Assembly (NCBI GenBank): GCA_019055375.1
Contig: JAHQIW010007116.1
Location: 1 to 64,000, forward strand
DNA from: Parelaphostrongylus tenuis
Taxonomy: Eukaryota; Nematoda; Chromadorea; Rhabditida; Metastrongylidae
Length of the DNA stretch: 64,000 nt
Direction: 5' to 3'
In this document: positions 33,433 to 46,263 of the stretch, in pieces
Layout of the letters: each line of letters starts with the position of its first letter
Position numbering within the stretch: the stretch's first letter is position 1
Notes under the pieces: generated by a model
The model's database searches: none
What the model saw: the letters and a program-made list of their open reading frames with translations, nothing else
What the model was told of the DNA's origin: nothing
Translations under genes and position numbers: made by a program

Positions 33433-36400
33433 ATGTCGTCCATAGTTACGTCTAACGGTCATGCTATTGCGAATTCGTCGCTTGCGAAGGATAAGGTGAG
33501 TGGTTCTCAAGACATCTAACTTTTTGTCTTGAATCTGTTACTTTGTTTCATCCTCAGGGCAAAAACGTTTTTATCGTACTTATCTGCACCAACTGTCTAA
33601 TCATGAGTAATTGTTGTCATAGTCTGTTTCACTCTCTTGCACTAAGTACTCGTAACTACATTGCCAACTTTTGATCTAATAAGTCTCTCAACTTTAAAGA
33701 GACGGGGTTTCCCACGCTTTACTCCTGTTTAATACGGTCCTTTTCATATTCATAAAACAATTTCCAAAACCGACTATTTCTTAACCTCGGCATAGATTGA
33801 CTAATTCAGTGTTTTTCTCATCAAGCAGATCCGAAGTCATGGATAGTAGTATTTAATGAGTGCAATCGAACAACAGCCCAGTAGAAGTACAATGACACTA
33901 ATATTTAACAAGCTCTGATCTGTTCAACAAGAAAATACGGATTTAATGGATATTTGCTAAATTCTAGATCACCCTTGTAGTTACAGTTTCTCCACAGTAT
34001 AATTTTTTTGGTACTTTCGTTGACCTAGGATATCTTTCATGTAGTTCGAAACAACCGTGACGATACTTATCTCGGATGTCATGCTAGGCAGCTAAAAACC
34101 TCTTTTTTCAGTTTTTCAGTTACCGTATGTTATTTCTTCCACTATGTGTGAGACGAAGTGCCCATTCCCAGCTACAGAAACCTATAACTCAGCTCAAATA
34201 CAACCCTGCTCATAATAGATGCTTCAGTAGCTGAGAGAACGGGTGTTCCAGTAACGACGATTTGTTTGAAAGTATTTTTTATAGAAATGGTTATTGAAGA
34301 TTTTACTTAGTAGCTGTCGCGACGCTTGTTGAAAGTAGTAGCAGATTAGTGAGAGATGCGATCGGTATAATAGTCAAGAGATTCTGCGAATGTTTTCGGT
34401 ACTTTCTTGTGTGGCTTCCATTCTTATTTGAGCATTCTCTGCCTTATGAATATCATTGATAACTGGTCGAGTCAATTACTTTAAATTTTTGGTAAACCTG
34501 TTCCACAACGTTACCACTTGGTTCATAAAGAACAAAGTGTTGCCAGGCAAAATTAGTACCAATCTTTTGGCTTCGCAGGGAAAAAAGTTTTTGTAGGTTG
34601 TGGGTGGACGTAGCAGTGTATGCGAATGCTTGACTATCCTCTGAATTTATAGATTCACTAACATTATAGTACCCGTTCCCTATTTCTATTTCAGCCCGTA
34701 GTAGACTTTGTGGTTTAACAGTAAGTTCATGATCAAAATATCTTTGACTATAAAGAGCAGACAATTTTTCTGTGGCCATAGAATGTTTTGCTCTAGAAGG
34801 ACTGTGTTTTGAATAGTGTAACGATAATTAATCGAGATCTCCTCTATGTCACCATGGTACACGCGTAGGTCTTGTAGTAGATGGTTGAGTCATTTGCATC
34901 AGAATCTCCATAAATTTGGAGTTCTGAATGTGAAGAATCGTAGAAAAGATTTCGTCCTGTCGCTTTATCGGTGTCAGTGGTATGTATAACGCTGTTTTGT
35001 GCACTGAATCATCGTACAAAAACGGTTCTTTCATAACTTGGAAACCTTATGCTGCTTACGCAGTGTCTTTTTCCGTTTTCATACCCTCGGGCTTTATTTG
35101 ATAACTATGATTCAAATAATGCTTAGAATTGAAATAGTAGTGGGGTGCCATTCAAATTTGTTGTCAGTGAACTCTTACCAAAAAGATTTTTTCTATATTT
35201 GAAAGCGAAATGGATTTTATTTTTGATCCAACACCTAAGACAGTATCTGTGCTTAGAAATATTGAATGACAACAAGCGGCACAAAAGCTTTGGTGGCGAA
35301 AAAACTAGTGAAAATATGCTCATTGAAATCGATCTGTGGCGTGCGCTAGCTACGTATCGAAATCAATGCACACGATCGTAAGATTAAATTTGGACTACTA
35401 ACTTGTGTGTGCTGGCGATAGTTTGTTAATGTTTTCGGATTTAAATCTCCCGGTTCGGATTTGTTGGTTGGTCACTTGTAATAATTTAGCAGGGTTTTTT
35501 TTGTGTTTTTTCTGTTCACACCCAAATGCTGTTCGAAATGTTTGTAAATTTGTCTTCTTACTCCTTCTTCACTTATTTGCCTCTTCAACTTTTAAAATCT
35601 ATTTTGTTTCAGAAAGTGCAAATCCTAGCAAGTGAGGCGTCGCCTAACAATGATCTTCTGGAGACTCCGAATCCTCAGCGACTACTTGGTTTAGGAGGGA
35701 CTACACCACTTGCTGGTGGGAACAATGGTTATATTTCACGACTTACTTCTATATTTTTTGAACTTATGCTTTGTTCTATAAGTGTGCTGCTGAGTTATTT
35801 TCTTCTTGAGGGTAATATGGTAATACAACATAATTTTATTGCGTGTTCAAGAGGCAATAAGGGCTGCCGTGGCCGAGTGGTTGAGATGCTTGTCGTGGCG
35901 AGTTGCGAAGCCGATTGACACCCTCCGACAGTCAGCAAATAACACCCCATGAAACACCGCAGCCAGACTGTTGTCGAGATTTAAGGAGACGTGCCCGGCC
36001 ACACTATTCAGTGACGTTCAAAAAGACGAAAAACGTATTGAATACTTATAGTACCTATCATCCGTATAGTGAAAAGAAACTGTGAGACGGATCAATAAAT
36101 AAAGTGATAAAGTGAAAAGAAGCAATAGTTATGACCAGTATTTCACTTCCTTGAAACATTCTCTTTGGTGATAGATAGTATGAGAAAGGGGATAAAAACA
36201 TTTGACGATAAGTAGTATTAGTAACAAGCATAACATTTGTCACCCAATGCCATTTCATGATCACTCTTGCTGCACTAGTTAAATTGTTCTGTGTTTTTCT
36301 TCCGGATTATTGTAAATTTAAAGAATATTATTTGAATGGACAGCAAACTTTACTATTTGTATAATCATCGGTTTTCGATTGCGAAACTTCGAATAGTTAC

Positions 36401-39400
36401 TACGATGTGGTCACTGGTTTGGGTAGTTTACCTCAGTAACACTAAATAGTAGCATAGGAACATCTTTGAAATATCAAATCGGAGGTCATTCTTAACCTGT
36501 TTTTCTGTTTTCAACTTTCAAGTGCTTCATCTAACTAGAAATTTTTGTCGATGTCTAAGAGCCCAGCATGTTAGAGCTTTGAATTAGTTGTGGACGCTGA
36601 GAACGCGTAAATTTTGCGGAAACATTGAGAATATTTAATATTTTTTTTGTACAAATTACCTGAAAAAGATGGTATTTCTACATAACCGTGCATCAAATAC
36701 CTCGTTGCAGATTTCCCTTTGACAGCTGAGCTAATGCAGAAGTGTATGACAGTAAATCCTTTCGAGGCGAAGTTCAGGGAGGCCAACAGAAAGCTAACAA
36801 CAGGAACGTTGGAGGCTAACGGTCTTGTTCCCGCAACAATATCATTGTCCAACACCAATGGTATGTTTTCAAATCTGCTTTCCACTTTGCGCTAATGGTA
36901 ATTATAGTCAGTATTTTCAAGTCAAGTCTAGATCCTCCAATATTTAGCTTTTTCCTTATTGAAACTGCCCTCATCGCTTTCGGATTCTCCTGGAATTTTT
37001 TCAAACATCAGTATCCTGCAAACGGACGCTGACGGTATGATGAGTGAGAACTTGAAGACAGCTGACATATCCAAGTTACTGCTCCAGGTTGGGTTGAATA
37101 CGAAGTAATGATCTTGGAAATATCTCCAATGAAACACGTTCTATAGATGAAAGATACAAACTCTTCGAGCATGGATGGTTCGAGCACACAACAGGCTCCA
37201 AGAACCGCTGATGTGTTGAATGCAGTTCTGGATATGCACTCCGATCGTCTCCACACAATCAACTATATTAATAAGTGCGTTTCTAAAAGAAGTGCATAGC
37301 TTACAGAATTCTCAGTAATTTGATTTATCATAAGTGTAACACTGGGTACTTTTCCTTTATCTCAATTTATTTTTGAACCCTTTAGGGGAGGAGGAGCTTT
37401 TTCGCTTCTTCTCAAACTACTGCTGAGCACTTGATAGCTTAAATATCAGCCATCTCAATACTGTGCTTGTTTTCTGGAAGGACGTTTTTACTGGGCTTCA
37501 GCAGCGAAAATAAAATTGAATTCCATACTCGGCGCGCCTTTTCTGGTGGCTAGCGTGTGTAGAAGGCTATGTAGATGGAATTTTGCAACATTAGCAGCAA
37601 GCAACAGGCACTGGAAGAGGGAAAAATGTATGTTTTGCACTCTTAGCCTTAGGCTTCACAAGGTATGTAAATTCATAGAGGAGATCTGGAACGAAATCAA
37701 AAGCCTAAGTCCATAGGACCATGAAACAATGTTTTTTTTACAGTTCTAATACAAAAATCCTGGAAGTCTTTTTTAGTGTAGAAAAGCAAACGAAAACTAA
37801 TATCGCGCTCTTTCCAGGCGCGCAGCTTGATTCAAGAGGCACAAAATAATGCGCTTCGAAATTAAAGGTAATCTCTTCTAAGCTTCTTCAGCGCTTCAAG
37901 AAACCGGTTTTAGGAAAAAGTGCAGTAATAAATTTTCAAGATTGAAGCTATTGAGCGGCTTCTAACAGCTTGAAAAAAAGGCGAAAAAGGCCCTTTCTCC
38001 AAAGACTTGAAAAGTGTATCGAGATGACGGAAAATTCCCTCAGTACTGCTATTATCTCTTTACTCTGGACTGTTTATATAGATCTCCTGAAACAATAATA
38101 ATCTGATAAAATGGTAGCATGATTGAGCCTATTATGAGGTTTGCTACGGCACTTATACAGTATGAGATAGCTGCTGTTTGCCCTTGCAGGCTCCTCAGTA
38201 GCACAGTCCCTCTAAATTCAGCCGATCCCTTGAATATATACCTCTAAAGCAATCGACGCCGAATGACAAATCACCGCAAGTTAGGTGACGAAATCTCCCG
38301 ATATTATAGTGACCACAGTCGAGCGCTTGTGGCACCGAAAGCAGCGAAAATCACCATGCCACTGGGGAGCTTACAAAGGCGATATGGCACCTATCTAGTA
38401 CTGTATAGGTGCCGTACGAAACCTCATAACAGGCTCAAACATGTTATCATGTCATTAGATCATCATGTTCTGAGCGAGGTATAAACGTTCGAGGGTAGAG
38501 GTATGATTCACTCCACCAGCCACAAGCTCTCGGCTTCTCAACACCCGATTCAATTTACTACACAATATATGTAAACTTTCAGACCCGATTTCTCAATGTT
38601 CTCATCGTTGACTCCTTCTGGTTCCGCTCCAAATTCTGCTGGAGTTCTCGCTGCTGCAGCGGCTGCCCAATGTACGCCTTCTACTAGTGGAGGATTATTA
38701 GTTCCTCCCTCTCGCAGTGTTACTATCAGTCCTACTCATTCTCCTAGGAGTAAAGATCAACTGGTTCCAGAGTAAGGCTTTGTGTATCTGATGATTCTTA
38801 TTGTACACACCTATGTAATTCTTTACTGATTAGAAATCTTTCATGTTTAAGACTATATCATTACATCCTTTTTGCTTGCAGAAAGCGTTCGTCTGCCAGT
38901 TCAGATGTCGTTAACCCGGTAACTGCACAAAGTCACCTGTTATCAGCTTTGCATTCAGCCGCTACAGTTGTAGCTGCTGCCAGCGGCGCAGATCCAGCGA
39001 GCTGGGATCCTCGAGATGTAAAACCTGCAGTTAGCAAACATGTGCGTTTTTTTTTCCTTGATAATTGTAGTTTGTTGTTGTATTTGTTTCGCTTAACTGG
39101 ATTCATATCAGTTCTTTTTTATTAAATTTCGGCATTTCGTTCAATAAGCAGTCGTGAAGAATTAATCAGCCATAAAAAGTAGCAGTGGTATTTTGAGCTC
39201 GATCTTTGTAGTGAGCTTTTATGGATATTTCACCTTCTTTTTTATTCAAGGATTTTGGTTTAGAACACACCTGGATATTTTGAGCAAGAAGAAGCTCTAA
39301 TGCCTTCATCCAACTGTAGTGGACTGCCTCAAACAGTCGCAGACACCAGCTCCTCGCATCTTCTTTCACTTGATGATCGCACTCCAGTAAAAGGAGGGTT

Positions 39401-41858
39401 GGTTTAGCAATTTACTTCTATTCGTGTAGAATAGTATCAAGATTCTAAGCTTAACAAACAATAAGATTGATGTTTGGCTTCTAGTGCTGATCCTCAGCCT
39501 CCCGGAAGAGGACGAGGCCGAGGCAGGGCTTCATTTGTATCTGATATGCTCCCGGACGAGAGAAAGTATGTTGCTTACGTTCTTCTTGTATCAATTACGT
39601 AGTTATCCTTTCAATTAATTTGTTCTCTCCAAAACCGCACTTCTAATCGCCTGGATCTACAGGATGACAATACTGGAGAGGAATAAGGCAGCGGCAGTTC
39701 GATATCGAAAGCGAAAGAAGGAAGAGCACGACGATATGATTTCACGTGTACATACATTAGAACAAGAGAAAGTGCAGCTAAACGTGAGTAAAAATTTGAT
39801 GTGAAAGTACTGTGATGAGTGGGCGCTTATATTGTAAACTAGGAGTCGTATCAGTTATCCCGTTCTGGACGGCGGTTACCTGTTCTAGAAACGCTAGTCT
39901 TGTATAAAAATGATTTTTAGATAGGTGTCCATAGAATGTTGTAGATCAGAGGAAGATTACGTTTTGCCCTTAGGGTTTTCTCTGCACATATGGTTAAATA
40001 TGCACGAAAAGCGTGTCAGCGTGTTGAGAAATTTATGTAGTATTAGAGTTATGCAAAAAACCCAGTTTTTTCCATAAAGAAAAAAAATCCTGATTAACTA
40101 ACGAAAATCGTCCGCTGCTCGAAAACTGCAGTACACGATCAATCAATTATCGTTCCGGACGGGTTAACCTAAGTTTTTTTTTGTGAGCTTTACAAATTAT
40201 AGCAGTAGCGGTTGTGTTGAATACGTAGCGCTATCTGAGAACGGCTTTTATATCTGTTTGATGTGTGCATGTCTTAGACGCAGAACCAAGTGCTTCGCCG
40301 AGAGCTTGAGCGAGTGACGGCGCTTCTACGTGAACGAGAGGCACGATGCATATGTCTGAAAGGAATGCCCCTCAGCTCCGAGTTACGAGCCGAATCGCCT
40401 GCGGATGTAAGTATCGCTGGAGTACTATGATCTCTCGAATCATCTCAAATTTTTGACCTAGCGCAAATTACTTGTTATTAGTTATATGTAATTCAAAGTA
40501 GTATCCGTACTATTCGGAAATTAAGTTGTTCAAACGATCTTCCTGATATAATTCGCCGATGGTTCATTGATTATTCATGATTTATACAAAGATCATCAGA
40601 AGTGTTCGAAACAAACCATTATAAAGGGAAGAATATGTTGACACGGAAGGCGTACCGAAAAATTGATCATATCATATCACTCAAAGTTCATGGAACCGGG
40701 TTTGAGAATCAATGTGCGTCATACTAAAGTTTCTGTCGTGTACGATCTGAGCTTATGGTTTACTTTTCGAACATTCTGCTTGTTTTTTAACTCATGCGTT
40801 CTATAGTTCTAATGAGTTTCTTTATTTTTGATATATTTGAAAAGTACTCATATGTTAGACGGCGATAAATGAATGTTCGACCATTCGCTGGGCAAAAATT
40901 TTTCACAGAGGTGATAGTGATCATCCGAAAGCTTAAATCTCTGACTAGAGCCGTACCTGGTCAGTTTTCCAAAGTATCCTTCTATAACGCTGTACTTCAT
41001 ACGACTGTGCATTTTTTTCTTCTTATTTCATTTGTATTTTGTTGGAAATAACTCTTTCCTTAGACTGCTAGTACTCTTTCGGTAGCACAAGTCTCGAAGA
41101 GCCCAAAAATCTCCTGCTTTTTGGAAGAGCTTTTTGAGAACGCTGTAAAAAAAACGAAAACATTTGCCTTTCAAATCTTGCCGTACAGAGCTCTTTTTTT
41201 TTAGATTTCTAGTAATCATTCGATAGCATGAGTATCAATGATTTCAACGCTGTGTTTATTTTCTGGAAAGTCTGTTTTGCTGCAGTGTAGGGGGAAAAGA
41301 AGATTGAGTCTCACATATTCGGTGAACTTGTTTACCGGCCAACTCACGGACTGGGGCGGGACGATCGATTGATACCCTAATGGGTCAGACATGTGGGGTG
41401 CAACTTGTTTTCAATTGGAGATTTTTTCATTAATTTTGAAAGAAACTCTATGTAAACAGTGGACTAGAACTACGAGATTTTCTCTACACTTTCATATGCT
41501 TTTTGTGCTTCCGGCGAATTATACGCGTGAGAAAAATAAAAGTGCGCGGAGTGTGTGAAACATAATTGTATCTTGAATGCTGCAGCGTTATAAAAAGGTT
41601 TCTTCGAAAAAACGGTCACGTATGATTACTAACACTCCTATGATAAGTTCCTATCCAGCAAATGAGGTCGAATATTCATTTATCGCTGTCTAACCTTTGA
41701 ATACGTTGACAGTTTCCTGACTGATATCCACACACGTTGTTTAGGTCGACCTCCTGCCGGGATCACAGCATACCAACATGTATATACCACAGACACAGCA
41801 GCTTATTAATGGTCTCGGTCTGCCCAATGGAATGGGCTTGAAACGACCGAAAATTTGA
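33433..41858 (+). CDS. atf-7: bZIP transcription factor, ATF-7-like (ATF2/CREB5 class), 12 exons, complete
   Basis: Exons: 33433-33495, 35613-35727, 36726-36860, 36948-37087, 37147-37274, 38583-38771, 38882-39041, 39264-39397, 39485-39565, 39663-39783, 40278-40406 and 41745-41858; 1509 nt, 502 codons. All joins are in frame with GT-AG boundaries. The N-terminal half has the conserved block [17 protein letters not shown] (about residues 67-83). The middle is Ser/Thr/Pro/Ala-rich, with several SP/TP sites that could be MAPK targets, an AAAAAA run, and a GRGRGRGR patch near 363-370. The basic region [13 protein letters not shown] is at 389-401. A leucine zipper follows with heptads M407, L414, L421, L428, V435. 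No C2H2 finger of the mammalian ATF2 type was seen. In C. elegans, ATF-7 is a nuclear factor regulated by the PMK-1 p38 pathway. Assignment rests on the bZIP and on adjacency to cct-5. Confidence 0.93.
34453..35034 (-). CDS. Two consecutive antisense open frames in atf-7 intron 1, unidentified
   Basis: The minus-strand frame 34849-35034 (61 codons, starting [13 protein letters not shown], containing [14 protein letters not shown]) is followed 70 bases later by 34453-34779 (108 codons, starting [19 protein letters not shown], containing [15 protein letters not shown] and [18 protein letters not shown]). Composition is protein-like and free of simple repeats, and both lie inside one 2.1-kb intron of atf-7. 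A TTCTAG acceptor lies just upstream of the second frame, but joining it to the plausible donor of the first creates a stop. The pair may therefore be a broken gene or a transposon relic. No family is recognised. Confidence 0.3.
35861..36036 (+). repeat. tRNA-derived SINE in atf-7 intron 2 (same family as 58069-58249)
   Basis: It begins GCTGCCGTGGCCGAGTGG, like the 5' half of a class II (Ser/Leu) tRNA. It then continues as the inverted copy at 58249-58069 does: CAGTCAGCAAATAACACC versus CAGTCAACAACAACGCC, then TGTCGAGATTTAAGGAGAC versus CTCGAAATTGTAAGGAGAC, then TTCAAAAAGACGAAAA versus TTCAAGAAAGAGATGAAAA. The B box is worn. Confidence 0.7.
38122..38438. mobile_element. MITE in atf-7 intron 5, related to 5023-5343
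   Basis: The arms are 38122-38170 (GAGCCTATTATGAGGTTTGC, then TACGGCACTTATACAGTA) and 38394-38438 inverted (GAGCCTGTTATGAGGTTTCG, then TACGGCACCTATACAGTA). The unit GAGCCT-ATGAGG-GGCACCTATA is also in the partial arm at 5415-5455, linking the two elements. Confidence 0.65.
40855..41692. mobile_element. 838-bp TIR element in atf-7 intron 11
   Basis: The left end, GTTAGACGGCGATAAATGAA, matches the inverted right end GTTAGACAGCGATAAATGAA almost perfectly. Similarity continues through TTCGACC and GCTGG for about 50 bp. No transposase frame is present, so it is non-autonomous. Diverged relatives are at 4018-4710 and, by their ends, at 11640-12345. A target duplication could not be settled. Confidence 0.75.
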
Positions 41859-42556
41859 GAGATGTTATGAATAACTTTGAGAAATTTCTATTTTTTTTTC
41901 TAAAATTGGATTTATTGTTACTGTCTAGATATGTTTAGTTCACCATTCATGGTAGTATGATGCAGAATCGTGTAGTTGTTTTACCTTTTCGAATCTTTGA
42001 TGTGCAGATCTTGTTACCACCTCAGTTCTTTGTCCTCTGTTCCCCTGCTGTAGTTTCTTAGTGTGGTACCTATCGTCGTCTGTTATGTCGTCCTAAATGT
42101 TCTACTTTCTCGAGCTGGTCTCATTGTCAAATTTCAATTAGTCGTTCCTAGAGCACTCACGGTTTCGTTTATACCTATGTACTGTTATTTACATTCTGCC
42201 AATTTTTGTGAATTTCATCTATTATGTTTGTAAGTCTAATGCATATCTACGGTGCAAAAGTTATCAATATGCACGTATAGGTCACTTGCTATTCACAGCT
42301 TTTCCAATGGTCACAAGCATACTGTTGCTTCGACAGATTCTCTTTATATGTTCCCTAACAAGCACCTAAATTTTTCGTTTTCCTGCTTTTCAGTTAGCTG
42401 CTCATTGGCAGCACTGACTCGCTTTCCGAGCTTATTCGCACTACATCAACATAATTGTAGAAAATATGCGGATTAAAATAGACAAACAATACTCTAGTGT
42501 TATTCTAACATATTACTTCAAATTCAAGGTTGTTGAATGTTGTGAGCTACCCCTAT

Positions 42557-42739
42557 TCAATTTTGTTGTGCAGCGAGATGCGAACCAGGAATGCTTGCTT
42601 TAGTTTTGGCTTCATCGTAATGCTTCGTGCAACATCTCGTGAGCGTGACTTCGTATACACGGCTTAGTGCCATGTTGTAGATATAATATCTCGCCTTTTT
42701 TCCTCCATACGCCCTGTAACAGCCACCTGTTTTGTTCAT
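42557..42739 (-). other. Antisense 60-codon frame in the atf-7 3' flank
   Basis: It reads MNKTGGCYRAYGGKKARYYI, with CC and KHYDEAKTKAS later, and ends before TGA. It overlaps the probable atf-7 3' UTR on the opposite strand. There are no splice or polyadenylation signals and no recognised family, so chance is the default explanation. Confidence 0.15.
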
Positions 42740-42872
42740 GATTTTTATTATTTGACAATCTGTTACTTGTACTTTATATATTGCTTCAGATGTCCTGAAT
42801 ATTTAGGATAGAAATACTGGGTGAAATTCTGTTTCGTGACACCGGTCCGATTGTAAATCACTGTTCCATTCG

Positions 42873-42878
42873 AATAAA
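42873..42878 (+). terminator. Possible atf-7 polyadenylation signal AATAAA
   Basis: This is the first clear AATAAA I noticed after the atf-7 stop. It would imply a 3' UTR of about 1 kb. Nearer variant signals could be used instead. Confidence 0.35.
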
Positions 42879-43139
42879 ATTTGAATGTGGTCGTCTTTAA
42901 CAGAGGGGCATCAGCATTGATTTGCTTGGATCTACGCCTTGATTTATTTTGTTACCACCCTTCCCTATTTTGGTGCAAGTGTTGCGTAGTTGTTGGAGAT
43001 TCCTGCACCACAAACGTGTTTTCAATTCCGCAAACCAAGTTGACTAAGCCATCCATTCACCCTGGTTCGTTTTTAGAAAAGTTCACATTGAGATCTGTTA
43101 GAGCAAAAGAAAATCACGTTTCACACTCGAAGTAGTTTA

Positions 43140-44880
43140 CTCGATGATTGAATTTCACAGCACGGTTTATTGAGAATGTGAAACAGAAAAGTTTGTTCCG
43201 TGAAACTTTAGGACTATGTCAATTTTATAGTCCCAATATTGAAAACAGACTATTTCGAAAACGGAGAGAGATTAGATAAATGACGAGAACGAGCGCCCTT
43301 TCCAGGAGGTTGTAGAATTCCCTTGCATAGCACCATTTGTAGCCGCGCCATTTCCGTTATCTATTGAAGGTATTTTTCTCCGTTTCGCAAAGAATTTCCA
43401 GATTTTTTTTGTACCAAATTTTTGGAGATTTGCCTGACTCTTGAGAAGAAGCAAACCTTTTTTTGTTTAAAATTGCTTGATAAACCCACCATGATATCCA
43501 AGCGACGGGTTAACTATTCTAAGGCGAAATATGATCTTCTTTTCGCTCTAACAGAGCTCTATGCAAACCTTTCTCAAAAACCAATTTTATCGTTAGAATT
43601 TTCAAGATCTGAACTGTTGAATGACCACTAAACGTTCAGCGAAAAGCCATCATATACCCAGCGGCGCAAACAAAGCAAATTGAATGTTAAACATTGTATT
43701 ATTTTCACTTCAACGTAACAGTAGAATCTTCTCATGGACCAAAACATTGTCGGAGTCTCCGAGATTAAGGCTTCTGAATCAGTCATTAAAAGTCCGAGAA
43801 AAAAAATCTTCTCAGAAAAAGCCTCTGAACCTTGTTTTTAAATGGATACATTCCGCCTCGAGAGCGTTAACTACAGAAGGCGTCTGAGATGATTCGGGTG
43901 AAAACATAAGCTCTCGGTGTAGCTCAATTCCTTAGGTATGCGCCTTGCATTCATCATAATCAAACATTACGAGAGGTGGTTGAAAGCATAATTGATCTTA
44001 AAGAGAACTTGCCTCGACGTACCACTGTATCTAATCAGTGCTGCTATCCACTCAGAATAGTCTAGTACCATTTTGGCGAGTCAGAATAGATGGATGGCTT
44101 GGTCAACCAATCTTGTTTAAGGGAGATACCAACCTCATGAAAATTTCATATCGAAAAAGACACATTCCCCATTCAGTACTAAGTCACTTGGTTATATCTT
44201 TTCGACGTGCAGGATACAATTATGTTTATGCTTTGAAACTTGCTCATGCATAGCATGGAGAGGTACCCACAATTAGGTTATATTAGAATGATCAAGTGTG
44301 GATTGATCATATCATAAATCTAGCACGGTATACACACGGCTGGGGTTTAATATCGTATCCGGCAACTGGGCTGCGCTACACACTCTAATGGATGTCCGAC
44401 TGGGAATACCTAGGTAAAAAACTCAATGATAATATTACTTTTTTGTGGCTCTTTGAGAATCGTATTCGACAGGAGATACGAGAACAGTAGTGGTTTAAAG
44501 AAATAGGGTGTAAGAGGTACAAAGAAAAAAAAGGTTTGAATTGTATGATATCAAAATATAGGTTTACATATGCTCGAAGTGATGCATTAACCTAATTTCT
44601 CTCACTTTAAGGAATGTCAATTCATGCTCTTATTCCTAATTTGTTGCTACTGTTCTCATCACATGATAGTTCGGTTAGTCAGAACAAAAGAACGTCATGC
44701 TCAATGTGAGAACTGTTCTTTAACTCGTTGGGAACCGCATGGTGTATGTACCACGTTGGGACCGCCCGTAGCACACCAGGATTTTCAACGGCGCATGTAG
44801 AGTGAATATATTGAGAGTCATGTGCTATGCTTAGGTTTCAGGAAGACCTCATCAGTATTAAGTGATAGAATATCACAAAA
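43140..44880. other. Intergenic stretch, no gene
   Basis: Short frames only. 43570-43640 resembles the dispersed repeat of 25978-26290. At 43911-43975, TGTAGCTCAATTCC and GGTGGTTGAAAGC are tRNA-box-like but too degenerate to call. Confidence 0.35.
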
Positions 44881-44889
44881 GAGACTGGT

Positions 44890-46078
44890 TATAAAAAATC
44901 ATCTCCTCGTTATAGAGAACGTCAATGTTTCGAAAAATCTCCTATGTTTCGACAAGTGATGCAAATCCTTTCGAGAAAGAACATATTCACAATTGTCACA
45001 TAGCACTTGTTTACACTTTTTTCTTTTTGTAGTCTGTGTTTCTGTAGTCTTCAAGAACCTTGAGAATTGTCGATTTTGATACCAAGCTTGGTCTGTGGAA
45101 CGACATTGAAACTTTTATCTACTAACCAATGAAAAACAACTATTTGCAGTGGAGATCCTTTATTTCACATTACAACGGATTTTTCTGTAGCATGTGGTGA
45201 AATTTTGAACCTAGGCAAACTTTGTTTCTACGAAGAGTAATTTGTTGTTCAAGGGGCTCACGAACATGTATTTAAAATAAAAAGAACGTCCACTTTTCTC
45301 AAAAATTTTCAATTTCATTACGAATTGTATGAAATGCGTCGCACTATATAGAATATGTCCACTTTTTTTTTTTCGTTTTTTACTCAACAAAGCCTTTTTC
45401 CTAGATTATTGGTGCTCACTCAACACCTTGAAAGCTGAATTTTATAGTCTTGAGCCTGAAGTAGAAGGAGCTCCGCAGCGTGTTCTGATATCAGGAAAAA
45501 AAAACGATTTTTTACTTTAATAGTGCGTTGTTTAAACTTCACAGCGGATTTGTCGCTATAATAAAGGAATGAGTATACTTTATCAAAAAAAAAATAATCA
45601 ATAAAGGAACTTTTGTAAACGTATCTTCGTGAAAAGAGCGTCCAATTCTCCGGAAAAAAAATACACATCTCATTACAAAGTTATGCTGAATGCAATTACC
45701 TTATGTGGAACGTGTTCGAGTTCCTTGCCTTATTTACTCTACTAAGCATTTACACTAAAGTATGAGTTGTTATTTCATAGCCTGTGAGATGCTAATTTCA
45801 ATACTAAGACTGGTTACGATGTGTTTTGTGATGTTATATTCTAGTGAGGAAAAGAAGACAACGATTTGCGCTTGGAGTACTTAGCTCTGTGTATGGTCTT
45901 CACAACGACTTTCCTGGCATTATACACTAAGGCCTTGATTCTAAGCAAAGAATGTCGCTACAAAAAAATTGTATAATACTAAACGGACTTTTGTAATCGT
46001 AATTTAGTATAGAGAACGCTCAGTTGTTTCAAAAATTCTTGAGAGTCACAATAGCCCGTTGGGAAACCTGGTATATAC

Positions 46079-46140
<62 letters not shown>

Positions 46141-46212
46141 ACAAAATGTCTATATATACACGTATATATATGCGCAAATATATACACATACGCATGTGTA
46201 CTATATTGTATA

Positions 46213-46263
<51 letters not shown>

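Noticed and set aside
35861..35930. Functional tRNA-Ser or tRNA-Leu
   Set aside because: The D-arm region is good, but there is no B box GGTTCRA and no matching acceptor. The homologous copy at 58069-58249 shows it is a SINE.
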